Shown here: positions 41,144-48,005 of the stretch, piece after piece | How positions within the stretch are numbered: position 1 is the first letter of the stretch | Layout of the letters: every line of letters begins with the position of its first letter | Assembly (NCBI GenBank): GCA_964486935.1 | Contig: CAZAPG010000009.1 | Span: 1-64,000 of the forward strand | Direction: 5' to 3' | Origin: CAZAPG01 sp964486935 | GTDB taxonomy: Bacteria; Chloroflexota; Anaerolineae; 4572-78; J111 | Length of the DNA: 64,000 nucleotides | Position numbers and translations under genes: made by a program | Notes under the pieces: model-generated | Databases searched by the model: none | Told to the model about the DNA's origin: nothing | The model's input: the letters and a program-made list of their open reading frames with translations, nothing else

Positions 41144-42535
41144 ATGACAACTGCCCGCCCCAAAGGCATGTTAACCCTGGACCAACTCAAACAAAAAGTG
41201 TCTGACGGCGAGATTGAAACCATTTTGGTTGTCTTTCCCGATTTATACGGCCGCTTGATGGGTAAGCGAGTCCCCGCCTCATTTTTTTTAGAGAGCGTGG
41301 CCGGCCACGGTATGCACGCCTGCAATTATCTGCTCACCGTTGATATGGAAATGGACGTGGTAGCCGGTTACAAGTTTGCCAACTGGGAAAAAGGCTATGG
41401 CGACTTCCATTGTGTGCCAGATTTTAACACCCTGCGCCAGCTCACCTGGCTCGACAAATCGGCCCTGGTTATGTGCGACCTGGAAACCGAACCTGGCCAC
41501 CAACCCGTGACCGTGGCTCCCCGTTCCATGCTGAAGCAGCAGTTGGCTCGGCTGGCCGAGGCCGGCTATACGGCCAAGGGGGCCACCGAGATTGAATATT
41601 ATATTTTTAAGGAAACCTATGAGTCGGCCAAAGCGAAAAATTTTGAAAACCTGGAAACCTTTGGCTGGTACATTGAAGATTACCATATGCTGCAAGGCAC
41701 CAAAGAAGAAGTTTTTAACGCTGCCCTGCGCCGTCACATGGAAGAGAGCGGCATCCCGGTTGAGTCCAGCAAGGGCGAATGGGGCCCCGGCCAGCACGAA
41801 CTGAATATTCGCTACGCCGATGTGCTGGAAACCGCCGACCGGCATGCCATTTACAAGCAGGGGGCCAAAGAAATTGCCCTGGCCCAAAATTTGGCCGTCA
41901 CTTTTATGGCCAAATGGCGCACCGACCTGGCCGGCTCCAGCGCCCACATGCATTTGAGCCTGTGGGATAAAGCAGGCCGGCAAAATCTGTTTGTCGGTTC
42001 GCACCGCATGGGGCCGGTGTCCGGCTCCGATCTTTTTCGCTGGTTTCTGGGCGGCTGGATGGCCCACGCCCATGCGATTATGCCCTTTTACGCGCCCTAT
42101 CCCACTTCTTACAAACGTTACATTTTTCAATCCTGGGCGCCCACCAGCATTGCCTGGAGCTACGATAACCGCACCGCCGGCTTTCGGGTGATTGGCTCCG
42201 GCAACTCCATGCGCATCGAGTCGCGCATTCCGGGGGCGGATATCAACCCGTACCTGGCCTTTGCCGCCACCATCGCCGCCGGGCTGGATGGCATCAAAAA
42301 CAAAATAGAACCCCCCGATATTTTTGAAGGCGACGTGTACCAGGCCGCCGATTTGCCCAAAGTTCCGGCTTCCTTGCGCGATGCTACCGATGCCCTGGAA
42401 AACAGCGCCATGCTCAAAGAAGCCTTTGGTCAAGAAGTTATCGACCATTACGTTCACTTTTTCCGGGTTGAGCAGCGCAAATACGACGAAGTGGTTAACA
42501 GTTGGGAACGCGCCCGCTACTTTGAACGGGCCTGA
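41144..42535 (+). CDS. glutamine synthetase-like ligase (GlnA4/PuuA type)
   Basis: 463 residues with AAAGGAG upstream. Conserved metal and ATP motifs of the GS fold: ATEIEYYIF, GPGQHELN, MAKWRTDLAGSSAHMHLSLW, WSYDNRTAGFRV, ESRIPGADINPYLAFAATIAAGL. The family ATP-dependently joins glutamate to ammonia or to an amine. The neighbouring amidotransferase remnant and aldehyde dehydrogenase match the Rv2857c-Rv2860c type cluster, so a gamma-glutamyl-amine synthetase is more likely than housekeeping glutamine synthetase. In Streptomyces, GlnA4 acts on ethanolamine. The amine used here is inferred, not known. Confidence 0.88.
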   Translation: MTTARPKGMLTLDQLKQKVSDGEIETILVVFPDLYGRLMGKRVPASFFLESVAGHGMHACNYLLTVDMEMDVVAGYKFANWEKGYGDFHCVPDFNTLRQLTWLDKSALVMCDLETEPGHQPVTVAPRSMLKQQLARLAEAGYTAKGATEIEYYIFKETYESAKAKNFENLETFGWYIEDYHMLQGTKEEVFNAALRRHMEESGIPVESSKGEWGPGQHELNIRYADVLETADRHAIYKQGAKEIALAQNLAVTFMAKWRTDLAGSSAHMHLSLWDKAGRQNLFVGSHRMGPVSGSDLFRWFLGGWMAHAHAIMPFYAPYPTSYKRYIFQSWAPTSIAWSYDNRTAGFRVIGSGNSMRIESRIPGADINPYLAFAATIAAGLDGIKNKIEPPDIFEGDVYQAADLPKVPASLRDATDALENSAMLKEAFGQEVIDHYVHFFRVEQRKYDEVVNSWERARYFERA

Positions 42536-42547
42536 TTTTAGAAACCA

Positions 42548-42703
42548 ATGACCAAACAGCACCCCCTTATCGGCATTACCACTTACGGCCGGGATGAGTC
42601 CAATAAATTCACCCTGCCCTCGGAATATGTGGATGCCGTTCGGCGGGCCGGCGGCATCCCGGTGCTGCTGCCGCCCGAAAGCGCAAAACGTAGCCCAAAT
42701 TAA
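42548..42703 (+). pseudogene. truncated class I amidotransferase (gamma-glutamyl hydrolase, PuuD-like)
   Basis: 51 codons, 12 bp after the GS-like gene. The reading frame begins exactly like peptidase C26/PuuD proteins (HPLIGITTYGRDE, EYVDAVRRAGGIPVLLPP) and then breaks into unrelated residues and a stop. The catalytic Cys-His-Glu triad is absent, and the next gene starts only 19 bp later, so most of an about 240-codon gene has been deleted. Confidence 0.75.
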
Positions 42704-42722
42704 AAAATTTCAAGAGGATTCT

Positions 42723-43496
42723 ATGCGACTCAAAGACAAAGTAACACTCATTACCGGCGCGGGCAGCGGCATTGGCCGCGAAACCTCGCTGCTGTTTGCC
42801 GGCGAAGGCGCCAGCGTCGTTGCGGTTGACATCAACGATGCCGCCGGTCAGGAAACGGTCAATATGGTGACAACTCAGGGCGGGCGGGCCATTTATGTGC
42901 GGGCCGACGTGTCCAAAGCCGTCGATTGCGCCAACATGGTCAACATGGCCGAACAAACCTACAGCAAGCTCGATGTGCTGTTTAACAACGCCGGTATCTC
43001 GCACATCAACGATGACGACGCCACCAACACCGACGAAGCGGTATGGGACCTGACCATGGCCATCAACCTGAAAGGGGTCTTTTTGGGCTGCAAGTACGGC
43101 ATCCCCGCGCTGCGCCGGGCCGGCGGCGGCTCCATTATCAACACGGCCTCGTTTGTGGCCCTGCTGGGCGCAGCCACGCCGCAACTGGCCTACACCGCCA
43201 GCAAGGGCGGCGTCCTGTCGATGACTCGCGAGTTGGCCGTGATTCACGCCCGCGAAAATATTCGGGTCAACGCCTTGTGCCCCGGCCCGCTGCAAACCGA
43301 ACTGCTAATGAAATATCTGGATACCGAAGCCAAGCGGCAGCGCCGATTAGTCCATATTCCAATGGGCCGTTTTGGGCAGGCCAAAGAAATTGCCCAGGCC
43401 GCGCTGTATCTCGCCTCTGATGAGTCATCATTTGTAACCGGCACGGCCTTTACGGTTGATGGCGGCATCACCGCGGCCTATGTAACGCCAGAGTGA
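42723..43496 (+). CDS. short-chain dehydrogenase/reductase of the microcompartment cluster
   Basis: 257 residues from ATG 42723 with AAGAGG upstream; an in-frame longer start at 42594 would cover the remnant gene and is rejected. NAD motif TGAGSGIG (11-18), NNAG, Ser in NTASF, and YTASK. It belongs to the classical 3-oxoacyl-ACP-reductase-like SDRs; in related clusters an SDR oxidises an amino alcohol or hydroxy intermediate. It probably acts on the aldehyde/alcohol side of the pathway. A 100-bp mobile element separates it from the aldehyde dehydrogenase. Confidence 0.9.
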   Translation: MRLKDKVTLITGAGSGIGRETSLLFAGEGASVVAVDINDAAGQETVNMVTTQGGRAIYVRADVSKAVDCANMVNMAEQTYSKLDVLFNNAGISHINDDDATNTDEAVWDLTMAINLKGVFLGCKYGIPALRRAGGGSIINTASFVALLGAATPQLAYTASKGGVLSMTRELAVIHARENIRVNALCPGPLQTELLMKYLDTEAKRQRRLVHIPMGRFGQAKEIAQAALYLASDESSFVTGTAFTVDGGITAAYVTPE

Positions 43497-43579
43497 GCAA
43501 TCTTTCAAGTCTGTTGACCGGCCCGATTTGCCAAAGACCCCGCCCTTGACTATTATCAACATTCACCCCAGTTATGCCA

Positions 43580-43679
43580 GGGTGCGTCCCAAATTTTAGA
43601 AAATTGGGACAAACCCGGGGGGATTCGGGGGGACACCCCCCGTTCCCCCCAGTCTGTTCCCAAAATTTGGGACAGACCC
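43580..43679. mobile_element. MITE-like element, copy 2, 100 bp with 9-bp target duplication
   Basis: Exactly 100 bp. Terminal inverted repeats GGGTGCGTCCCAAATTTT (43580-43597) and AAAATTTGGGACAGACCC (43662-43679) match at 16 of 18 positions. It is flanked by perfect 9-bp direct repeats GTTATGCCA (43571-43579 and 43680-43688). The centre is a G-rich palindrome around CGGGGGGACACCCCCCG. It is too short to code, so it would need a transposase in trans. Confidence 0.85.
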
Positions 43680-43740
43680 GTTATGCCACGCTAAATTGAC
43701 AATTATCCGGGGTTCATTGATAATTGCCTGGGACTGACCC

Positions 43741-45216
43741 ATGACCCAATACGACGCAGACCTCCAATCAATTCAAGAAGCCCGCTCTCTGGCCCAGGCC
43801 GCTTACGAGGCCCAGCAGGAATTTTTTCACTTTAGCCAGGAGCAGGTAGACCGCATTTGCCAGGCTATGGCCGATGCCGCTTACCGCGAGTCGGAGCGGT
43901 TGGGCCAGATGGCCGCCGAAGAAACCGGCTACGGCATCCCCGCGCATAAAACCCTCAAAAATCAATTGGGCAGCAAATATGTGTGGGATTCAATTAAAGG
44001 CCTCAAAACCGTGGGCGTTATCAACCGCGATAGCGCGCGAGGCCTGGTTGAAATCGGGTGGCCGATGGGCGTGGTGGCGGCGGTTAGCCCCAGCACCAAC
44101 CCCACCTCTACCGTTATGTATAAAACGCTCATTTCGGTGAAAACGCGCAACGGCGTTGTTCACGCTCCGCACCCGGCAGCCTATCGCTGCTGCGGCGAGA
44201 CCATTCGGGTGATGGCCGCGGCCGGCGAGGCTGCGGGAATGCCTAAAGGGCTGGCGGCATGCATGTCAAAAATATCATTGGAAGGCACGCAGGAGTTGAT
44301 GAAGCATCGCCGCATTGCCGTGATTTTGGCGACGGGCGGGCCGCAGATTGTGCGGGTGGCCCACAGCATGGGCAAGCCGGCCTACGGGGTTGGCCCCGGT
44401 AACGTGCCCTGCTACGTTGACCGCAGCGCCGACGTGGAAAAAGCCGCCCGCTATATTGTCTCCAGCAAAGCGTTTGACAACTCGGTGATTTGCGCCACCG
44501 AGCAGGCTGTGGTGGCCGACGGGCCGATTGCCCACACCCTGCGCGTTGAAATGGAAAAGTTGGGCGCCTATTTTGTCAACCCCTCCGAGGCTGAAGCCCT
44601 GGCGCGGGTGCTCTTTTCGCCGGCGGGCGGCATTAACCCCAAAAGCGTGGGGCAAACGCCGCAATCGCTGGGGCAAATGGCCGGAGTCAGCTTTCCGCAG
44701 AGCGCCAAAATTTTGGTTGCGCCGCTGAACAAGGTGGGGCGCGATGAACCTCTCTCGCGTGAAAAATTAACCACCGTGCTGGGCTGGTACGAGGCCGACG
44801 GCTGGGAAGCCGGCTGCGACCGCTGCATCGAACTGATTCGCTTTGGCGGGCGAGGCCATACGCTGGTTATCCACGCCACGGATGAGCATGTGATTTTGCA
44901 ATTTGGTTTGGAAAAGCCGGTGTTCCGCATTTTGGTCAATACCATGGGCACGCTTGGTTCGGTGGGGTTAACCACTAAACTGATGCCTTCGATGACCTTG
45001 GGGTCCGGTGGAATTGGCGGCTCCATTACCGGCGATAATATTACCGCCCACCACCTGCTCAATGTCAAGCGGCTGGCTTATGAAATCAGCGCGCCGCCGG
45101 AGAACGCCCTGCTTGGCGGCCAGCAAACTACTGCCCCGGTTCAGGCCTCTGGCGGTATTACTCAAGCCGATGTGGAAGAAATTGTGCGGCGCGTGCTGCA
45201 AGAGATAGGGCGGTAG
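43741..45216 (+). CDS. CoA-acylating aldehyde dehydrogenase with C-terminal encapsulation peptide
   Basis: 491 residues of the EutE/PduP family. It converts an aldehyde, NAD+ and CoA to acyl-CoA. The nucleophile is Cys251 in NSVICATEQAVV, and the NAD site is in AVILATGG and GVGPGNVP. The last about 20 residues (GITQADVEEIVRRVLQEIG) follow a Gly/Ala/Gln linker and form an amphipathic helix like known encapsulation peptides, so the enzyme should be packed in the shell. Its own ribosome binding site is weak (CTGGGAC). It is followed by a repeat-bearing gap and then the shell genes. Confidence 0.92.
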   Translation: MTQYDADLQSIQEARSLAQAAYEAQQEFFHFSQEQVDRICQAMADAAYRESERLGQMAAEETGYGIPAHKTLKNQLGSKYVWDSIKGLKTVGVINRDSARGLVEIGWPMGVVAAVSPSTNPTSTVMYKTLISVKTRNGVVHAPHPAAYRCCGETIRVMAAAGEAAGMPKGLAACMSKISLEGTQELMKHRRIAVILATGGPQIVRVAHSMGKPAYGVGPGNVPCYVDRSADVEKAARYIVSSKAFDNSVICATEQAVVADGPIAHTLRVEMEKLGAYFVNPSEAEALARVLFSPAGGINPKSVGQTPQSLGQMAGVSFPQSAKILVAPLNKVGRDEPLSREKLTTVLGWYEADGWEAGCDRCIELIRFGGRGHTLVIHATDEHVILQFGLEKPVFRILVNTMGTLGSVGLTTKLMPSMTLGSGGIGGSITGDNITAHHLLNVKRLAYEISAPPENALLGGQQTTAPVQASGGITQADVEEIVRRVLQEIGR

Positions 45217-45228
45217 CCGGTAAGAAAT

Positions 45229-45293
45229 GACAAAAGACAAAGGACGACGATTACTTTTGTTGATCTTCGTCATTCGTCCATCGTCCTTCGTCC
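45229..45293. repeat. inverted heptameric repeats in the gap before the shell gene
   Basis: Degenerate 7-mers GACAAAA/GACAAAG/GACGACG (45229-45250) face the complementary strand of GGACGAA/GGACGAT-type units (45265-45293). The arms can pair partly to form a stem-loop between the aldehyde dehydrogenase and BMC-H. It could slow transcription and set shell protein level. Nothing else is seen in this gap. Confidence 0.5.
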
Positions 45294-45374
45294 GGTTGGA
45301 TTAAAGTCACACAATAACATTGAACCATCTCTAACGATGTTTTACTCCAGCAACCAACAAAGGAGACATAATTT

Positions 45375-45707
45375 ATGGTAGATATTCAAATGATTGCCCT
45401 GGGCATGGTCGAAACCCGGGGGCTGGTCGGCGCGATTGAAGCCGCCGATGCCATGGTAAAAGCGGCCAACGTGCGCCTGATTGGCAGCGAGTACACCGGC
45501 GGCGGTTACGTAACCGTCATGGTGCGCGGCGATGTTGGCGCGGTCAAAGCCGCCACCGATGCCGGCGCGGCGGCGGCCAAGCGCGTGGGCGAGCTGGTTT
45601 CGGTGCATGTCATTCCGCGCCCCCACTCTGATGTTGAAACAATTCTGCCCCAGGGCACCAAGGGCAGCCTGGGCGGGCGCTCTGGCAAAGCCGCCGATAG
45701 CAAGTAG
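45375..45707 (+). CDS. hexameric microcompartment shell protein (BMC-H)
   Basis: 110 residues with AAAGGAG upstream. The single BMC domain (about 5-88): MIALGMVETRGLVGAIEAADAMVKAANVRLIGSEYTGGGYVTVMVRGDVGAVKAATDAGAAAAKRVGELVSVHVIPRPH. It is the standard shell tile whose hexamers form the facets; GYVTVMVRGDVGAV lines the inter-hexamer face. A 20-residue tail (QGTKGSLGGRSGKAADSK) is slightly longer than usual. It is the only BMC-H in the window. Confidence 0.96.
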   Translation: MVDIQMIALGMVETRGLVGAIEAADAMVKAANVRLIGSEYTGGGYVTVMVRGDVGAVKAATDAGAAAAKRVGELVSVHVIPRPHSDVETILPQGTKGSLGGRSGKAADSK

Positions 45708-45753
45708 GATTAATTGTTGCTAAATTCCGCTTTTGGTCAACGGGGCTGGCCGG

Positions 45754-46605
45754 GTGAATCCCAATCTTGACGCCTTGCTAAACCGGGCCAGGGCTGTTAT
45801 TTATGGCGACTCGCACAACCCGCCCCGGGAGGGCGCGCTCGGTGGCCGCTTGCCAGAAGCCCCGCCCCGGGTGCATGTTGGGGTAGACCTGGGCACGGCT
45901 TATACGGTACTGGTGGTGCTGGATGGGCAGATGCAGCCGCTGGCCGGCGAATATCGCTTTGCCCGGATTGTGCGCGATGGCCTGGTGGTAGATTTTCATG
46001 GGGCTATCAGCCTGGTGCAAACCCTCAAAGCGCGGCTTGAGCAGCGATTGGGTTTTCCCCTCGCCAAAGCTGCCACCACCTACCCGCCCGGCGTAGCCCC
46101 CGCCGAAGTGCAGGCTACCCGCCACGTGGTAGAAGCCGCCGGGTTTGAGTGTCAGCAATTGATTGACGAACCCACCGCGGCCAATGCGGTGCTACAGGTT
46201 GAAAACGGCGCGGTGGTGGATGTCGGCGGGGGAACCACCGGCATCGCCATTTTCCGCGAAGGGCAGGTGGTTTACACCGCCGACGAACCCAGCGGCGGCG
46301 CCCACTTTTCGCTGGTGATTGCCGGGGCGCTGGGCCTGGAGTTTGAAGAAGCGGAAGAGTTAAAAAAAGATGACAGCCAGCACCGGCGGCTTTTTCCCCT
46401 GGTTCGCCCGGTAATGGAAAAAGTTGGCACAATTGTTGCCCGGCACGTGGCCGGGCAGCCGGTGGAAACTATTTACCTGGTGGGCGGCACCGCCTGTTTC
46501 AGCGGTATCGACCGGGTGGTGCAGGAGGTGACAGGCATCAAAACCATCATTCCCGGCCACCCGCTATTTGTAACGCCACTGGGCGTAGCTATGTATGATA
46601 CCTAG
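45754..46605 (+). CDS. EutJ-like actin/HSP70-fold protein of the microcompartment locus
   Basis: 283 residues from GTG 45754; the TTG at 45733 is also in frame but less likely. ATPase-fold motifs: VGVDLGTAYTVLVVLDG, VRDGLVVDFHGAI, AATTYPPGV, LIDEPTAANAVLQVENGAVVDVGGGTTGIAIF, and YLVGGTACFSGI. This matches EutJ, a putative chaperone that helps assemble or activate ethanolamine-type microcompartments. Its presence suggests either a cobalamin-free EutJ use or shell assembly help. Confidence 0.92.
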   Translation: MNPNLDALLNRARAVIYGDSHNPPREGALGGRLPEAPPRVHVGVDLGTAYTVLVVLDGQMQPLAGEYRFARIVRDGLVVDFHGAISLVQTLKARLEQRLGFPLAKAATTYPPGVAPAEVQATRHVVEAAGFECQQLIDEPTAANAVLQVENGAVVDVGGGTTGIAIFREGQVVYTADEPSGGAHFSLVIAGALGLEFEEAEELKKDDSQHRRLFPLVRPVMEKVGTIVARHVAGQPVETIYLVGGTACFSGIDRVVQEVTGIKTIIPGHPLFVTPLGVAMYDT

Positions 46606-46708
46606 AACGTGATGCGTGGAAGTCAATATCAGAATAATCACATTCCACCTGCCACGCGCCACATTTTTCTATAAAGCAATCCAGAACTGTTTTTATGCCG
46701 AGGTAGTT

Positions 46709-47338
46709 ATGGCCCAAAACGACTTCCAACTCCGCGTCTACTGTTATTTGGATAGAACTCAACCCCAATATGCCTCTTTTGTGGGCACTGTTACCCAGGG
46801 CGACCTGATGGTTGAGGGCATGGCCTCGCTTTATCTGGAGGTGGCCCCCGGCAACGAGGTGTTCCACATGGTCGATGTGGCCGTCAAATCAACCGAGGCC
46901 AAACCCGGCGCGCAGATTGTTGAGCGAGAATTTGGCATGTTTGAAATTCACTCTCACTCGCAGCAGGCGGTGTTGCAGGCCGGCGAGATGGTGCTGACCC
47001 GGTTGGGCCTGCAAGAAACCGACCGTATCAAGCCCAAAGTGGCCTCGGTGCAGCTAATTACCAATGTTGACCCTTACCAGGCCCAGTTGCTCAACCGCTT
47101 CCGGCGCGGCTCGATGCTGGTGGCGGGCGAAACCCTGCTGGTGCTGGAAGTGGCCCCGGCTGCCTACATCAACATTGCCGCCAACGAGGCCGAGAAAAAG
47201 GCCAGCATCAAACTGATTCACGTTTCGTCGGTGGGGCGCTTTGGCCGCATGTGGATGAGCGGCAGCGAGTCGGAAATGGTAGCGGCCAAAGCCGCCGCCG
47301 TGGCCGCTATCGAAGCCATTGAGGGCCGGGATGGGTAG
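46709..47338 (+). CDS. trimeric shell protein with two BMC domains (BMC-T)
   Basis: 209 residues from ATG 46709, which has GAGGTAG upstream; an in-frame longer start at 46616 adds residues unlike the family. Two BMC domains in tandem: about 20-105 (LYLEVAPGNEVFHMVDVAVKSTEAKPGAQIVEREFGMFEIHS) and about 110-205 (LLVLEVAPAAYINIAANEAEKKASIKLIHVSSVGRFGRMWMSGSESEMVAAKAAAVAAIEAI). Trimers of such proteins make pseudohexagonal tiles with gated pores. It overlaps no neighbour and is followed by the small accessory gene after 4 bp. Confidence 0.88.
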   Translation: MAQNDFQLRVYCYLDRTQPQYASFVGTVTQGDLMVEGMASLYLEVAPGNEVFHMVDVAVKSTEAKPGAQIVEREFGMFEIHSHSQQAVLQAGEMVLTRLGLQETDRIKPKVASVQLITNVDPYQAQLLNRFRRGSMLVAGETLLVLEVAPAAYINIAANEAEKKASIKLIHVSSVGRFGRMWMSGSESEMVAAKAAAVAAIEAIEGRDG

Positions 47339-47342
47339 TAAG

Positions 47343-47735
47343 ATGAAAACTTTCTACACCGAACGCGATATTGAAGATCTGCGCGCCGCCGGCGTGACCG
47401 AACTTGCCATCAATGACGATGTAGTGCTGACAGACCTGGCCCGTGAAAAGGCCGAGCAATTGGGTGTCCGTTTGAAACGCGCCGAAGAGGCTGGCCCCAT
47501 TCAAACGGACCGTATTCTTAGAAACCTGGGCGCTGCCGGTAAATCGTCTGCGACAGGCCAGCCTCCAAGCGCGTCTAACGACGAGCTGGCCCGGCGAGTC
47601 AAAACCGCTGTTATTGCCAAACTCGGCACAACCGAATACAACGACCTGCTGGACCAGGTAATTCCCCAGATTTTGGCCCGCTTAACTTCGCCATCAAACT
47701 CTAATCCGCCTGCCTCTCCCTCCGGCGATTATTAA
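47343..47735 (+). CDS. small microcompartment accessory protein with encapsulation-like helix
   Basis: 130 residues from ATG 47343 (ATG 47331 also possible). I do not recognise a catalytic family. The N-terminal part (KTFYTERDIEDLRAAGVTELAINDDVVLTDLAREKAEQLGVRLKR) looks like a small conserved domain seen beside shell genes, from memory. A Ser/Gly/Ala linker is followed by an amphipathic helical section (about 76-112: NDELARRVKTAVIAKLGTTEYNDLLDQVIPQILARL), which resembles an encapsulation peptide. It probably binds the inner face of the shell or bridges cargo. Confidence 0.75.
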   Translation: MKTFYTERDIEDLRAAGVTELAINDDVVLTDLAREKAEQLGVRLKRAEEAGPIQTDRILRNLGAAGKSSATGQPPSASNDELARRVKTAVIAKLGTTEYNDLLDQVIPQILARLTSPSNSNPPASPSGDY

Positions 47736-48005
47736 AATTTGGTTGACTTCTCAATTATCCTTACATATACTGAAGGATGTACTGTATCCACCCTATACCC
47801 CTTGAAGGTTGATTTGACTCCCAAATAACTCATTTTAATTTCCTGACCAATGTTGACCATTGACCCATAATTGAACAAGGTTTGACTCGCTGTTGAGACA
47901 CGCTTGCCGCTATGTGATATGTTGAAAAGGCCGATTTTTCAGAAAGTCGGGGTCTGAAAATTGGCTGCTGCATAAATCCCGATTATTAACGGAAAGGCAG
48001 AATAT

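Noticed and set aside
41144..42535. Housekeeping glutamine synthetase GlnA
   Set aside because: The neighbourhood (PuuD-like remnant, SDR, aldehyde dehydrogenase) and sequence style fit amine-specific GS-like ligases better, though activity on ammonia cannot be excluded.
41288..42562. A 424-codon open frame antisense to the GS-like gene
   Set aside because: It is a shadow of a high-GC conserved gene; it has no family motif and no ribosome binding site, and the sense gene is complete.
43610..43655. G-quadruplex
   Set aside because: Only two long G-runs occur on one strand next to C-runs that pair with them; a hairpin is the simpler structure.
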